From assembly GCF_009674565.1 (NCBI RefSeq), contig NZ_WKJL01000015.1:1-64000 (forward strand): a DNA stretch of 64,000 nucleotides. The letters run 5' to 3'. Every line of letters begins with the position of its first letter. Positions within the stretch are counted from its first letter, which is position 1. Shown here one piece after another: positions 48,796 to 59,695 of this stretch. The translations under genes and the position numbers were made by a program. Under the pieces are notes generated by a model. That model did no database searches, had not been told where the DNA came from, and saw only the letters and a program-made list of their open reading frames with translations. The stretch is from Duganella aquatilis. GTDB taxonomy: Bacteria > Pseudomonadota > Gammaproteobacteria > Burkholderiales > Burkholderiaceae_D.

Positions 48796-51102
48796 TTACT
48801 CGACTTCAACCGTCTCCGGCGGCGGCGCCGGTGCGGCGTCCGGCGGTTCCGGGAACTCCAGCTTGACGTTGTCCTTGTCGTCCAGATCCACGGTGACCTT
48901 GCCGCCGGCGACCAGACGGCCGAACAGCAGCTCGTCGGCCAGCGCCTTGCGGATCATGTCCTGGATCAGGCGCGACATCGGACGCGCACCCATCAGCGGA
49001 TCGAAGCCTTTCTTCGCCAGGAAAGCACGCAGCTTCTCGGTGAAGATCGCTTCGACTTTTTTCTCGTGCAGCTGCTCTTCCAGCTGCATCAGGAACTTGT
49101 CGACCACGCGCAGGATGATTTCCTCGTCCAGCGCGCGGAAGCTGATGATCGCATCCAGACGGTTGCGGAACTCGGGCGTGAACATGCGCTTGATGTCGCC
49201 CATCTCGTCGCCGGCCTGCTTGGTGTTCGTGAAACCGATCGACGACTTCTGCAAGCTCTCGGCGCCCGCGTTGGTGGTCATGATGATGATCACGTTGCGG
49301 AAGTCGGCCTTGCGTCCGTTGTTGTCGGTTAGCGTGCCGTGGTCCATCACCTGCAGCAGGATGTTAAAGATGTCCGGATGGGCTTTTTCAATCTCATCCA
49401 GCAGCAGCACCGTGTGCGGTTTCTTGGTGATGGCTTCGGTCAGCAGGCCGCCCTGGTCGAAACCAACGTAGCCCGGCGGCGCGCCGATCAGGCGCGACAC
49501 GGCGTGACGCTCCATGTATTCCGACATGTCGAAGCGCACCAGCTCGACGCCGAGGATGAACGCCAGCTGTTTCGCCACCTCGGTCTTGCCGACGCCGGTC
49601 GGACCGGAGAACAGGAAGGAGCCGATCGGCTTGTCGGTTTTGCCCAGGCCGGCACGCGCCATCTTGATCGCCGAGGCCAGCGCTTCGATCGCCGGATCCT
49701 GGCCGAACACCACGTTGCGCAGGTCGCGGTCGATGGTCTGCAGCTTGCTGCGGTCGTCCTGGTTGACGGTTTGCGGCGGGATGCGCGCGATCTTGGAGAT
49801 GATGTCCTCGATCTCGGTCTTGCCGATGGTTTTCTTCTGCTTCGACTTCGGCAGGATGCGTTGCGCCGCACCGGCTTCGTCGATGACGTCGATGGCCTTG
49901 TCCGGCAGGTGGCGGTCGTTGATGAAGCGCGCCGCCAGCTCGGCCGCGGTCGACAGCGCCGACGACGAGTATTTCACGCCATGGTGCTCTTCGAAGCGCG
50001 ACTTCAGGCCGCGCAGGATCTGCACGGTCTGCTCGACGGTCGGTTCATTGACGTCGACTTTCTGGAAGCGGCGGCTCAACGCGTGGTCCTTCTCGAACAC
50101 GCCACGGAATTCCGTGTAGGTGGTCGCGCCGACGCATTTCAGCTGGCCGTTGGCCAGGGCTGGCTTCAGCAGGTTGGACGCGTCCAGCGTGCCGCCCGAG
50201 GCCGAGCCGGCGCCGATGATGGTGTGGATCTCGTCGATGAACAGGATGCCGTGCGGGTTGTCCTTCAATTGCTTGAGGACGGCCTTGAGGCGCTGTTCGA
50301 AGTCGCCGCGGTACTTGGTGCCGGCCAGCAGCGCGCCCATGTCCAGCGAATACACGACGGCATTCTGCAGGATTTCCGGCACGTCGCCTTGCGTGATGCG
50401 GTAGGCCAGGCCTTCGGCGATGGCGGTCTTGCCGACGCCGGCTTCGCCCACCAGCAGCGGATTGTTCTTGCGGCGGCGGCACAGGATCTGGATCACGCGG
50501 TCGACCTCGTCCTCGCGGCCGATCAGCGGATCGATCTTGCCGTCGGCGGCCGACTTGTTGAGGTTCTGGGTGAACTGGTCGAGCGGGCTTTCCTTGGTCT
50601 GGCCTTCGCCGCCCGGAGCGCCCTCTTCCACGCCTTCCGACGCCTTGGCGGTGTCGGTCTGCTGGTCCTTGCGCACGCCGTGCGAGATGAAGTTGACCAC
50701 GTCCAGGCGGGTCACGCCCTGCTGGTGCAGGTAGTACACCGCGTGCGAGTCTTTTTCGCCGAAGATGGCCACCAGCACATTGGCGCCGGTGACTTCCTTC
50801 TTGCCATTCGAGGCGGACTGGACATGCATGATGGCGCGCTGGATCACGCGCTGGAAACCGAGCGTCGGCTGGGTATCGACCTCACCCGTGCCCGGCACGG
50901 TCGGGGTGTTATCGCCAATAAAATTGGTCAGGGTTTTGCGCAGATCTTCAATGTTGACGGCGCATGCGCGCAACACTTCGGCAGCCGAAGGGTTGTCCAG
51001 CAAGGCCAGCAGCAAGTGCTCCACCGTGATGAATTCGTGGCGCGCCTGTCGGGCTTCGACAAACGCCATGTGCAAACTTACTTCCAATTCCTGCGCAATC
51101 AT
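48796..51102 (-). CDS. clpA: ATP-dependent Clp protease ATP-binding subunit ClpA
   Basis: AAA+ unfoldase of 768 aa that feeds substrates to ClpP. N-terminal Clp_N repeats (about 1-145), first AAA module with Walker [15 protein letters not shown] and [18 protein letters not shown], second module with [14 protein letters not shown] and [13 protein letters not shown], and a C-terminal small domain. The start at 51102 is set by GGAGGAAG just upstream; the open frame continues into clpS. It overlaps clpS by 4 bp, and both work together: ClpS delivers N-degron substrates. Confidence 0.97.
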   Translation of the reverse strand: MIAQELEVSLHMAFVEARQARHEFITVEHLLLALLDNPSAAEVLRACAVNIEDLRKTLTNFIGDNTPTVPGTGEVDTQPTLGFQRVIQRAIMHVQSASNGKKEVTGANVLVAIFGEKDSHAVYYLHQQGVTRLDVVNFISHGVRKDQQTDTAKASEGVEEGAPGGEGQTKESPLDQFTQNLNKSAADGKIDPLIGREDEVDRVIQILCRRRKNNPLLVGEAGVGKTAIAEGLAYRITQGDVPEILQNAVVYSLDMGALLAGTKYRGDFEQRLKAVLKQLKDNPHGILFIDEIHTIIGAGSASGGTLDASNLLKPALANGQLKCVGATTYTEFRGVFEKDHALSRRFQKVDVNEPTVEQTVQILRGLKSRFEEHHGVKYSSSALSTAAELAARFINDRHLPDKAIDVIDEAGAAQRILPKSKQKKTIGKTEIEDIISKIARIPPQTVNQDDRSKLQTIDRDLRNVVFGQDPAIEALASAIKMARAGLGKTDKPIGSFLFSGPTGVGKTEVAKQLAFILGVELVRFDMSEYMERHAVSRLIGAPPGYVGFDQGGLLTEAITKKPHTVLLLDEIEKAHPDIFNILLQVMDHGTLTDNNGRKADFRNVIIIMTTNAGAESLQKSSIGFTNTKQAGDEMGDIKRMFTPEFRNRLDAIISFRALDEEIILRVVDKFLMQLEEQLHEKKVEAIFTEKLRAFLAKKGFDPLMGARPMSRLIQDMIRKALADELLFGRLVAGGKVTVDLDDKDNVKLEFPEPPDAAPAPPPETVEVE

Positions 51103-51401
51103 ACTTCCTCCATCACGCATTGCAGGGGGTGGCCTGCCTTGCGCGCATGCGTTAACACAAACTCCACTTTGGTACAGGCTATATCTTTTGAGAACACGCC
51201 GCACACTCCTTTGCCATAGCGGTGAACACTGAGCATTATTTGCGTGGCTGTTTCACGGTCTTTATTGAAATACTCCTGGATCACGGCGACCACAAACTCC
51301 ATCGGGGTGTAGTCGTCATTCAGCAACGCCACTTGATACAGGGGTGGCGGTTTCAGCGCTTGCCTTTCCAGGACGGTATCGGTGTCATGCTTGGTTGCCA
51401 T
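51099..51401 (-). CDS. clpS: Clp protease adaptor protein ClpS
   Basis: N-recognin adaptor (100 aa) for ClpAP. The acidic-hydrophobic pocket residues lie in [19 protein letters not shown] and the binding groove in [17 protein letters not shown]; the C-terminus [10 protein letters not shown] is the normal end. The ATG at 51401 gives the family length; an upstream in-frame ATG at 51461 is rejected. Overlaps clpA by 4 bp. Confidence 0.96.
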   Translation of the reverse strand: MATKHDTDTVLERQALKPPPLYQVALLNDDYTPMEFVVAVIQEYFNKDRETATQIMLSVHRYGKGVCGVFSKDIACTKVEFVLTHARKAGHPLQCVMEEV

Positions 51402-51726
51402 ACGCTTATATTCTAATGCTTTCGGGGTTGATGCAATGTGCATTTCGCTGCACATATCCAATTGTTTTCCATCTTACGCGTTTTCTGAACTTGACGCAGA
51501 TGGCGCCCTATTCCGCAAAATCAAGAGTTGCAAATTCACCCACCGTGGGAAAAGTAGCAAAATGCATACAAATCTGCTTGACTTTCAAATTTGGTCCGCT
51601 AACAATGCGTTTATCGGCTCCGTGCAGAAATGTACATGTTGATAAGAAGTGGGCGTGAGGAGAGGGGCAGGAAGCTTCTTGCTTTTATGGCTCGTGTGAT
51701 CTGTTTTAATTTAGAAAGTTCTTTTT
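51402..51726. other. Intergenic region with divergent clpS and csp promoters
   Basis: 325 bp without a gene. On the plus strand TTGACT (51578-51583), 17 nt and AACAAT (51601-51606) form a candidate promoter for the cold-shock gene, giving an untranslated leader of about 115 nt, as long leaders are usual for csp mRNAs. The purine-rich stretch GTGAGGAGAGGGGCAGG near 51655-51671 is notable. On the minus strand TAGAAT (about 51410-51415) could be the -10 box of clpS. No further gene or RNA recognised. Confidence 0.4.
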
Positions 51727-51930
51727 ATGGCAACTGGTACTGTTAAGTGGTTCAATGATTCCAAAGGCTTTGGCTTCATCACTCCAGATGACGGCGGCGA
51801 AGATTTGTTCGCTCACTTCTCCGCAATCAACATGAACGGTTTTAAGACCTTGAAAGAAGGTCAAAAAGTTCAGTTCGAAGTCACGCAAGGCCCTAAAGGC
51901 AAGCAAGCTTCCAATATCCAGGCTGGCTAA
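51727..51930 (+). CDS. cspA: Cold-shock protein (CspA family)
   Basis: Single cold-shock domain of 67 aa. RNA-binding motifs RNP1 (KGFGFI) and RNP2 (DLFAHFS) are intact, in the order [32 protein letters not shown]. It is an RNA chaperone acting in the cytosol, often induced by cold or constitutive. Codon choice is A/T-richer than in the neighbours, fitting high expression. A terminator follows at 51971-52000. Confidence 0.95.
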   Translation: MATGTVKWFNDSKGFGFITPDDGGEDLFAHFSAINMNGFKTLKEGQKVQFEVTQGPKGKQASNIQAG

Positions 51931-51970
51931 TTTCAGCCTCCTGCACTCCGCACTCCGGAGAACAGCCCTA

Positions 51971-52010
51971 CGGCCCGGTCGATTCATTTCGTCCGGGCCG
52001 TTGTTCATTC
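51971..52010 (+). terminator. Terminator after cspA
   Basis: Perfect 8-bp GC stem CGGCCCGG/CCGGGCCG (51971-51978 and 51993-52000) with a 14-nt loop, followed by TTGTTCATT. The T-run is imperfect but placement 40 nt after the cspA stop supports a terminator. A run of nine C residues (52013-52021) follows. Confidence 0.7.
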
Positions 52011-52159
52011 AGCCCCCCCCCTTCCACGATCTGTGTTGTGTGAACCACAACCATGCACCATGCAAGGGTGTGTTTAATTGAGTTTTTTTGTGCAGTGCAA
52101 GAATGGTTTGTCGTAAAATCACGCTTACAACTAATTCAACTTTCATGCGGGAATGACAA

Positions 52160-53230
52160 ATGATTTTTGTGACGGGTGGCGCAGGTTTTATTGGTTCCAA
52201 CTTTGTGCTCGACTGGCTGGCCCAGTCCGATGAGCCGGTTCTCAACTTCGACAAGTTGACTTATGCGGGCAATCTGAACAATCTGGCCTCGCTGAAACAG
52301 GATGCGCGCCATACCTTTGTGCGCGGCGACATCTGCGACCAGGCCCAGGTGCTGGCGTTGTTCCAGCAACACAAACCGCGCGCGGTGGTGCACTTCGCGG
52401 CCGAAAGCCACGTCGACCGCTCCATCCTGGGGCCGGGCGAATTTATCAATACCAACATTAACGGCACCTTCAGCCTGCTGGAAGCGGCGCGCGCCTACTG
52501 GTCGGCGCTGCCGGATGACGAGAAGGCGGCGTTCCGCTTCCTGCACGTCTCCACCGACGAGGTCTACGGCACCCTGGGCCCGGACGACGCGCCGTTCAGC
52601 GAAACCACCGCGTTTGCGCCGAACAGCCCATACTCGGCATCAAAAGCCTCCTCGGACCACCTGGTGCGTTCGTACTTCCATACCTACGGCCTGCCGGTGC
52701 TGACCACCAACTGCTCCAACAACTACGGTCCTTACCACTTCCCGGAAAAACTGATCCCGCTGATCATCGCCAATGCGCAAGCCGGCAAGCCGCTGCCGAT
52801 CTACGGCGACGGTCAGCAGGTGCGCGACTGGCTGTACGTCACCGACCACGCCGCCGCCATCCGCCGCGTGCTGGAAGCGGGCCGCCTGGGCGAGACCTAC
52901 AACGTCGGCGGCTGGAACGAAATGGCCAACCTGGACGTGGTGCACACGCTGTGCGACATGCTGGACAAGCTGAAGCCGAAGGCCGAAGGCAGCTACCGCG
53001 ACCAGATTACCTTCGTCAAGGACCGTCCCGGCCACGACCGCCGCTACGCCATCGACGCGCGCAAGCTGGAACGCGAGCTGGGCTGGAAACCGGCCGAGAC
53101 CTTCCAGAGCGGCATCGCCAAAACGGTGCAGTGGTACCTGGACAACCAGGCCTGGGTGGCCGACGTGCAGTCAGGCAGCTACGCCAAGTGGGTGGAAACC
53201 AATTACTTTAACCGCGAGGGCCAGCAATGA
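52160..53230 (+). CDS. rfbB: dTDP-glucose 4,6-dehydratase
   Basis: Short-chain dehydrogenase-type enzyme (356 aa) making dTDP-4-dehydro-6-deoxyglucose, step 2 to dTDP-L-rhamnose. NAD-binding GGAGFIG at the N-terminus, the catalytic STDEVYG (Thr-Asp-Glu) and [10 protein letters not shown] (Tyr-X3-Lys) are present. First gene of the rfbBACD operon; each junction overlaps by 4 bp (ATGA). dTDP-rhamnose is used for LPS or exopolysaccharide. A possible -10 box TAAAAT lies at 52114-52119. Confidence 0.96.
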   Translation: MIFVTGGAGFIGSNFVLDWLAQSDEPVLNFDKLTYAGNLNNLASLKQDARHTFVRGDICDQAQVLALFQQHKPRAVVHFAAESHVDRSILGPGEFINTNINGTFSLLEAARAYWSALPDDEKAAFRFLHVSTDEVYGTLGPDDAPFSETTAFAPNSPYSASKASSDHLVRSYFHTYGLPVLTTNCSNNYGPYHFPEKLIPLIIANAQAGKPLPIYGDGQQVRDWLYVTDHAAAIRRVLEAGRLGETYNVGGWNEMANLDVVHTLCDMLDKLKPKAEGSYRDQITFVKDRPGHDRRYAIDARKLERELGWKPAETFQSGIAKTVQWYLDNQAWVADVQSGSYAKWVETNYFNREGQQ

Positions 53231-54129
53231 GCACACCAGTTTCCAATCGTAAGGGCATCATCCTGGCAGGCGGATCCGGCACCCGGCTGTACCCGGTGAC
53301 GATGAGCGTTTCCAAGCAGCTGTTGCCGATCTACGACAAGCCGATGATCTATCACCCGTTGACCACGCTGATGCTGGCAGGCATCCGCGAGGTGCTGATC
53401 ATTTCCACGCCGCAAGACACGCCACGCTTCAAGGATCTGCTGGGCGACGGCGGCCAATGGGGCATCAGCATCAGCTACGCGGTGCAGCCCTCGCCGGACG
53501 GCCTGGCGCAGGCCTTCATCATCGGCAAGGAATTCGTCGGCGACTCGCCGTCGGCGCTGATCCTCGGCGATAACATCTACTACGGCAACGACCTCGATGC
53601 GCTGCTGCGCCACGCCACCGAGCAGACCGACGGCGCCACCGTGTTCGCCTACCACGTGCAGGATCCGGAGCGTTACGGCGTGGTCGAGTTCGATGGTGAC
53701 CGCACCGCCGTCTCGATCGAGGAAAAACCGAAACAGCCGAAGTCCAACTACGCCGTCACCGGCCTGTACTTCTACGACAATCAGGTGTGCGATATCGCTG
53801 CCAGCATCAAGCCATCGGCGCGCGGCGAGCTGGAAATCACCGACGTCAACAAGGTGTACCTCGAAAAGCGCGAGCTCAACGTGGAAGTCATGGGCCGCGG
53901 CATGGCCTGGCTGGACACCGGCACCCACGATTCGCTGCTGGAAGCCGGCCAGTTCATCGCCACGATAGAAAAACGCCAGGGCCTGAAAGTGGCCTGCCCG
54001 GAAGAGATCGCCTATCGCAAGGGCTATATCAACGCCGACCAGCTGCGCAAGCTGGCCGAGCCGCTGAAGAAAAACAATTATGGCCAGTATTTGCTGCAAA
54101 TTTTGGAAGATAAGGTGGTACAACGATGA
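53227..54129 (+). CDS. rfbA: Glucose-1-phosphate thymidylyltransferase
   Basis: Nucleotidyltransferase of 300 aa, joining glucose-1-phosphate and dTTP (first step to dTDP-rhamnose). The signature [30 protein letters not shown] (metal site) and [20 protein letters not shown] are present. Overlaps rfbB and rfbC by 4 bp each. Product inhibition by dTDP-rhamnose is usual in the family. Confidence 0.97.
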   Translation: MSTPVSNRKGIILAGGSGTRLYPVTMSVSKQLLPIYDKPMIYHPLTTLMLAGIREVLIISTPQDTPRFKDLLGDGGQWGISISYAVQPSPDGLAQAFIIGKEFVGDSPSALILGDNIYYGNDLDALLRHATEQTDGATVFAYHVQDPERYGVVEFDGDRTAVSIEEKPKQPKSNYAVTGLYFYDNQVCDIAASIKPSARGELEITDVNKVYLEKRELNVEVMGRGMAWLDTGTHDSLLEAGQFIATIEKRQGLKVACPEEIAYRKGYINADQLRKLAEPLKKNNYGQYLLQILEDKVVQR

Positions 54130-54674
54130 ATGTGATTAAGACGCCACTGGAAGGTCTGCTGGTGCTGGAGCCGAAAGTCTTTGGCGATGACCGTGGTTTT
54201 TTCTTTGAGAGTTTCAACGCCAAACGCTTTGCCGAGCTGACCGGCTTTACCGGCGACTTCGTGCAGGACAACCACTCGCGCTCGTCCAAAGGCGTGCTGC
54301 GCGGCCTGCACTACCAGATCCAGCAGGCCCAGGGCAAGCTGGTGCGCGCCACCGCAGGTTCGGTGTTCGATGTCGCGGTCGATATCCGCAAGAGCTCGCC
54401 GACCTTCGGCCAGTGGTTCGGCATCGAGCTGTCGGCCGAGAACAAGCGCCAGGTCTGGATTCCGCCAGGCTTCGCCCATGGTTTCGTGGTGACCTCCGAC
54501 TCCGCCGAGTTCCTGTACAAGACCACCGACTACTGGGCGCCCGAGCACGAGCGCGCCATTCTGTGGAACGACCCGACGATCGGCATCGACTGGCCGGCGC
54601 TGGATGCGGCGCCGCTGTTGTCCGGCAAGGATGCGGCGGCGGCCCTGCTGGCCAACGCCGAGGTGTTCGCATGA
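54126..54674 (+). CDS. rfbC: dTDP-4-dehydrorhamnose 3,5-epimerase
   Basis: Cupin-type epimerase (182 aa), step 3 of dTDP-L-rhamnose synthesis. Conserved segments: [29 protein letters not shown] (catalytic His) and the [10 protein letters not shown] stretch; the C-terminal DPTIGIDWP is typical. Overlaps rfbA and rfbD by 4 bp. Confidence 0.97.
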   Translation: MNVIKTPLEGLLVLEPKVFGDDRGFFFESFNAKRFAELTGFTGDFVQDNHSRSSKGVLRGLHYQIQQAQGKLVRATAGSVFDVAVDIRKSSPTFGQWFGIELSAENKRQVWIPPGFAHGFVVTSDSAEFLYKTTDYWAPEHERAILWNDPTIGIDWPALDAAPLLSGKDAAAALLANAEVFA

Positions 54675-55528
54675 AGGTGCTGCTGACCGGCAGCACCGGC
54701 CAGGTCGGTTACGAACTGGCGCGCAGCCTGCAAGGCGTGGGCGAGGTGGTGGCGGTGGACCGCAACGTGATGGACCTGTCCAACCTGGACCAGGTGCGCG
54801 AGGTGATCCGCAGCGTCAAGCCGCAGCTGATCGTCAATCCGGCCGCCTACACGGCGGTGGACAAGGCCGAGAGCGAACCAGAGCTGGCCTACCGCATCAA
54901 CGCCGAAGCGCCGGGCGTGATGGCCGAGGAAGCCAAAAAACTGGGCGCGGCGCTGGTGCACTACTCGACCGACTACGTGTTCGACGGCGCGCAGCCAAGC
55001 GCGCGGGTGGAGGACGATGCGGTCGGCCCATTGAACGTCTACGGCGCCAGCAAGCTGGCCGGCGAACAGGCGATCGCCGCCGCCGGCATTCCGCACCTGA
55101 TCTTCCGCACCAGCTGGGTGTACGGCATGCGCGGCAAGAACTTCCTGCTGACCATGCTGCGGCTGGCCAAGGAGCGCGACGAGCTGCGCGTGGTGGCCGA
55201 TCAGCACGGCGCCCCCACCTGGAGCCGCACCATTGCCGATACCACGGCGCAGGTGCTGTCGCAGGCGCACGCCGGCGGCAACGCATGGTGGGACCAGCAC
55301 AGCGGCATCTACCATCTGAGCGCGCAGGGCCAGACCACGTGGCACGAGTTCACCCAGGCCATCGTTGAAGAAGCCGGCTTGCCGTGCAAGGTATTGCCGA
55401 TCACCAGCGCCGACTACCCTACCCCGGCCCAGCGGCCGCAATTCTCGGTGATGTCGTCCGAGCGGCTGATGACGCGCTTCTGTCATCTGCCGGACTGGAA
55501 GACGGCGCTGCAGCTCTGCATGCGCTAA
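54671..55528 (+). CDS. rfbD: dTDP-4-dehydrorhamnose reductase
   Basis: NAD(P)H-dependent reductase of 285 aa giving dTDP-L-rhamnose. N-terminal STGQVGYELAR Rossmann motif, HYSTDYVFDG and the catalytic YGASKLAGE (Tyr-X3-Lys). The ATG at 54671 is chosen because it sits in the ATGA overlap with rfbC; the frame is open much further upstream but inside rfbC. Last gene of the operon, followed at once by a terminator. Confidence 0.96.
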   Translation: MKVLLTGSTGQVGYELARSLQGVGEVVAVDRNVMDLSNLDQVREVIRSVKPQLIVNPAAYTAVDKAESEPELAYRINAEAPGVMAEEAKKLGAALVHYSTDYVFDGAQPSARVEDDAVGPLNVYGASKLAGEQAIAAAGIPHLIFRTSWVYGMRGKNFLLTMLRLAKERDELRVVADQHGAPTWSRTIADTTAQVLSQAHAGGNAWWDQHSGIYHLSAQGQTTWHEFTQAIVEEAGLPCKVLPITSADYPTPAQRPQFSVMSSERLMTRFCHLPDWKTALQLCMR

Positions 55529-55531
55529 AAG

Positions 55532-55555
55532 AAATGGCGGCCTGGGCCGCCATTT
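55532..55555. terminator. Bidirectional terminator between rfbD and icd
   Basis: Perfect 11-bp stem AAATGGCGGCC/GGCCGCCATTT (55532-55542, 55545-55555) with a 2-nt loop, followed by T residues on the plus strand and preceded by A residues, so it can stop both rfbD (plus) and icd (minus) transcription. The icd stop codon is two bases away. Confidence 0.88.
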
Positions 55556-55556
55556 T

Positions 55557-56813
<1,257 letters not shown>

Positions 56814-56936
56814 CGTGGTTCTCCGTGGGGATACTGCTGGTCTTCTATAAGATATAAGACGCTTGTTTCACATTATGCATGAGTATGTAGCGAGGCGCCA
56901 TGGTTTTCAAGCCTACACCAATTTCAGTTTTCGATA

Positions 56937-57497
56937 ATGTCCCTGATTCTTTTTAATAAACCGTTTCAAGTGCTGTGCCAGTTTTCGGCGCAGGACGGCA
57001 AGGCCACGCTGGCCGACCACCTGAGCATTCCCAACATCTACCCTGCCGGCCGGCTCGACTACGACAGCGAGGGCCTGATGCTGCTGACCGACGACGGCAA
57101 GCTGCAGCACGCCATCGCGCACCCGGACCACAAGGAGGCCAAGGTGTACCTGGTGCAGGTGGACGGAATTCCCGATGCGGCCGCGCTGGCCAGGCTGCAG
57201 GCGCCGATCGACCTGGGCGACTTCGTGACGCAGCCGTGCAAGGCCACGCGCATCGCCGAACCGGAATGGCTGTGGCCGCGTAATCCGCCGATCCGCCAGC
57301 GCGCCGAGCAGCCGACCAGCTGGCTGGCGATCACGCTGCAGGAAGGCAAGAATCGCCAGGTGCGGCGCATGACGGCCGCCGTGGGCCTGCCGACGCTGCG
57401 GCTGGTGCGCACCGCCATCGGCGGCATTTCGCTGGCCACGCATCCGCTGATGCCGGGCGAGTGGATGGAGGTGGCGCCGAAGGATCTGGCGCGCTGA
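56937..57497 (+). CDS. rluE: 23S rRNA pseudouridine synthase (RluE-type)
   Basis: Small RsuA/RluE-family pseudouridine synthase (186 aa) without an S4 domain, as in RluE, which modifies U2457 of 23S rRNA in E. coli. The catalytic Asp is in PAGRLDYDSEGLMLLT; KVYLVQV and EGKNRQVRRMTAAVGLPTLRLVR are family motifs. Start codon ATG at 56937 lacks a clear ribosome site. Monocistronic; divergent from icd. A GC hairpin (57505-57531) and a terminator (57556-57589) follow. Confidence 0.92.
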   Translation: MSLILFNKPFQVLCQFSAQDGKATLADHLSIPNIYPAGRLDYDSEGLMLLTDDGKLQHAIAHPDHKEAKVYLVQVDGIPDAAALARLQAPIDLGDFVTQPCKATRIAEPEWLWPRNPPIRQRAEQPTSWLAITLQEGKNRQVRRMTAAVGLPTLRLVRTAIGGISLATHPLMPGEWMEVAPKDLAR

Positions 57498-57555
57498 GTC
57501 TTACCCCGCGCGGCGCTCAGTCGCGCGGGGGGCATACGCCTGGCGTACAAACGAC

Positions 57556-57589
57556 AAAACCCGCACTGGCAAGCCAGCGCGGGTTTTTT
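57556..57589. terminator. Bidirectional terminator between rluE and rpsT
   Basis: AAAACCCGC...GCGGGTTTT with an inner CTGGC/GCCAG stem and one mismatch, followed by six T residues on the plus strand. It serves rluE (plus) and rpsT (minus). Another GC-rich hairpin (CCCCGCGCG/CGCGCGGGG, 57505-57531) precedes it without a T-run. Confidence 0.85.
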
Positions 57590-57612
57590 GCTTTGCTTCC
57601 CGGCGAGGGGAA

Positions 57613-57879
57613 TTAAGCTGCCAGTGCTTTCAGAGCAGCGGCCAGACGGCTCTTGTGGCGAGCTGCCTTGTTTTTGTGGATGATCTTCTTGTCAGCGATG
57701 CTGTCGATGGTCGAAACCGACGATTGGAAGATGGTGGTCGCAGCAGCTTTGTCGCCAGCCTGGATTGCCTTACGCACAGCTTTGATAGCGGTACGCAGGG
57801 TCGAACGTTGAGCCGAGTTATGAGCGTTTTGCTTAACTGCTTGACGAGCGCGTTTGCGCGCTTGTGCGGTATTTGCCAT
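57613..57879 (-). CDS. rpsT: 30S ribosomal protein S20
   Basis: Ribosomal protein bS20 (88 aa) that binds 16S rRNA. N-terminal [26 protein letters not shown] and C-terminal [22 protein letters not shown] are typical. The ATG at 57879 with AGGAAAT upstream is used; an in-frame upstream extension is rejected. A promoter (58031-58059) and a leader with an inverted repeat (57916-58000) lie upstream, suggesting translational feedback like that of S20 in E. coli, by a different structure. Confidence 0.96.
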   Translation of the reverse strand: MANTAQARKRARQAVKQNAHNSAQRSTLRTAIKAVRKAIQAGDKAAATTIFQSSVSTIDSIADKKIIHKNKAARHKSRLAAALKALAA

Positions 57880-57915
57880 GAAATTTCCTAAACAGGTAAA
57901 TGATGCGTTTGCAAA

Positions 57916-58000
57916 CGTTAATGTTTGGCAAACAGGTGCGTCCAAGGTTGCCATCAGAGCGAACCGTGTGAGTCAAACTACTGCCTGCCAAACATTAATG
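57916..58000 (-). promoter_or_regulatory. Inverted repeat in the rpsT leader
   Basis: Two 20-nt segments, 57916-57935 and 57981-58000, are complementary at 17 of 20 positions (CGTTAATGTTTGGCAAACAG versus the complement of CTGCCTGCCAAACATTAATG) and enclose a 45-nt loop. The element lies wholly within the ~145-nt leader of rpsT, between its promoter and start codon. It could fold as an mRNA structure that S20 or another factor recognises. Seen in sequence; role inferred. Confidence 0.5.
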
Positions 58001-58030
58001 TCTGCGCAACAGAATTTTGTACAGCCTGTG

Positions 58031-58059
58031 ATTATAGCGATATTTTTCGGCAGGAGCAA
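58031..58059 (-). promoter_or_regulatory. Promoter of rpsT
   Basis: On the minus strand TTGCTC (58054-58059), 17 nt and TATAAT (58031-58036). The boxes are near consensus and the spacing is ideal. Transcription should start near 58024, giving a leader of about 145 nt. Confidence 0.75.
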
Positions 58060-58060
58060 C

Positions 58061-58066
58061 TATAAT
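58061..58066 (+). promoter_or_regulatory. -10 box of murJ (possible leaderless start)
   Basis: TATAAT at 58061-58066 precedes the murJ ATG (58075) by 8 nt. The expected transcription start is at or within one or two bases of the start codon, and no ribosome site is visible before the ATG. The -35 region is poor. Confidence 0.5.
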
Positions 58067-58074
58067 CACGTCCC

Positions 58075-59613
58075 ATGAACTTGCTTAAGACACTCTCCGC
58101 CATCTCCAGCATGACGATGCTGTCCCGGATTACCGGCCTCCTGCGTGAAACACTGATCGCCCGTGCCTTTGGCGCCGGCGGCATGACCGATGCCTACATC
58201 GTGGCCTTCCGCATTCCCAACCTGCTGCGCCGCCTGTTTGCCGAGGGTGCCTTCTCGCAGGCCTTCGTGCCGATCCTGTCGGAATACAAGAACAAGCAAG
58301 GCCAGGAAGCCAGCAAACAGCTGACCGACCATGTCGCCAACACGCTGGTGTGGGCCACGCTGATCGTCACGGTGATCGGTATTATAGCCTCCCCGCTGTT
58401 TGTCTACCTGATCGCCACCGGCCTCGAAGAGTTCGACGCCGCCGTGTGGATGACGCGCCTGATGTTCCCCTACATCGCGTTCATGGCCTTCGTGGCGCTG
58501 GCCGGCGGCGTGCTCAACACCTGGCGCGAATTCAAGATTCCGGCCTTTACGCCGGTGCTGCTGAACCTGTCGTCGATCGTCGCTTCGCTGTTCCTGCAGC
58601 AATATCTGGAGCGGCCGATCTACGCCATGGCCATCGCCGTGTTTGTCGGCGGCGTGCTGCAGGTGGCGATCCAGATTCCGGCGTTGGTCCGTATCGGCAT
58701 GCTGCCGACGCTGTCGTGGAACCCTGCCGCCGGCCTGGGCGATCCCGGCGTGCGCCGCGTGCTGAAGAAAATGGGGCCGGCGGTGTTTGCCGTGTCGGCC
58801 GCGCAGATCAGCCTGATGATCAACACCAGCATCGCCTCGCGCCTGGCGCAAGGCAGCATTTCCTGGCTGTCGTACGCCGACCGCCTGATGGAATTCCCCA
58901 CCGCCATGCTGGGCGTGGCGCTGGGCACCATCCTGCTGCCTAGCTTGTCCAAGGCGCAGGCCGACAACGACCCGCGCGAATACACCGAACTGCTGGACTG
59001 GGGCCTGCGCCTGACCTTCCTGCTGGCGCTGCCGGCGGCGGTGGGCATGGCGGTGCTGGCCGAGCCGATGATCGCCACCCTGTTCCATTACGGCGCCTTC
59101 ACCGACGAGGCGGCGCAGCAATCGGCGCGGCCGCTGATCGCCTACTGCGCCGGCCTGCTGGGCATTATCCTGGTCAAGATCCTGGCGCCGGCGTTTTACG
59201 CGCAGCAGGACATCCGCACGCCGGTGCGCATCGCCATCGGCGTGCTGCTCGCTACCCAGCTGATGAACTGGCTGTTTGTGCCGTATTTGCAGGTATCGGG
59301 ACTGGCGCTGTCGATCGGCCTGGGCGCCTGCTTGAACGCTGGCTTCCTGTACGCTGGCCTGCGCCGGCGCGACATCTATCGCCCACTGCCGGGCTGGCCC
59401 AAGTTCTGCGGCAAGCTGGTGGTGGCGTGCGGCCTGATGGCCGGCGCCGCGTGGCTGGGATCGCAGCAGATTGACTGGCTGGGCCTGCAACACCACGCCT
59501 GGCTGCGCTTCGGCGCGCTGATGCTGCTGATCGGCGTGTGCGCCGGCGTCTACTTCGCCGCCCTGCTGCTGATGGGCTTCCGCCTGCGCGACTTCAAGCG
59601 CATCGCGCGCTAA
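58075..59613 (+). CDS. murJ: Lipid II flippase MurJ
   Basis: MviN/MurJ family membrane protein (512 aa, about 14 helices), moving lipid II across the inner membrane for peptidoglycan synthesis; essential in most Gram-negatives. The start MNLLKTLSAISSMTMLSRITGLLRETLIARAFG and the cavity Arg residues of RIPNLLRRLFAEGAFSQAF are characteristic. No ribosome site is evident. It sits beside rpsT on the opposite strand, an arrangement common in betaproteobacteria. A terminator follows. Confidence 0.96.
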   Translation: MNLLKTLSAISSMTMLSRITGLLRETLIARAFGAGGMTDAYIVAFRIPNLLRRLFAEGAFSQAFVPILSEYKNKQGQEASKQLTDHVANTLVWATLIVTVIGIIASPLFVYLIATGLEEFDAAVWMTRLMFPYIAFMAFVALAGGVLNTWREFKIPAFTPVLLNLSSIVASLFLQQYLERPIYAMAIAVFVGGVLQVAIQIPALVRIGMLPTLSWNPAAGLGDPGVRRVLKKMGPAVFAVSAAQISLMINTSIASRLAQGSISWLSYADRLMEFPTAMLGVALGTILLPSLSKAQADNDPREYTELLDWGLRLTFLLALPAAVGMAVLAEPMIATLFHYGAFTDEAAQQSARPLIAYCAGLLGIILVKILAPAFYAQQDIRTPVRIAIGVLLATQLMNWLFVPYLQVSGLALSIGLGACLNAGFLYAGLRRRDIYRPLPGWPKFCGKLVVACGLMAGAAWLGSQQIDWLGLQHHAWLRFGALMLLIGVCAGVYFAALLLMGFRLRDFKRIAR

Positions 59614-59647
59614 GCGGCGCCGGCCATCGCGGCCGACGCGCGGCAAA

Positions 59648-59681
59648 AAAAAGCCGCCTTGCTTGCGCAAGGCGGCTTTTT
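59648..59681. terminator. Bidirectional terminator between murJ and a PEP-CTERM gene
   Basis: Long stem AAAAAGCCGCCTTGC with its complement (59648-59662, 59667-59681) around TTGC, with A- and T-runs on both sides. It can end both murJ (plus) and the PEP-CTERM gene at 59696 (minus). Confidence 0.9.
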
Positions 59682-59695
59682 CTTGAACGGCTACC

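Noticed and set aside
52013-52021. Run of nine C residues as a phase-variation tract
   Set aside because: It lies after the cspA terminator, outside any coding frame or promoter spacer.
57505-57531. Strong GC hairpin after rluE as terminator
   Set aside because: No T-run follows; the terminator at 57556-57589 fits better, so it is only mentioned there.
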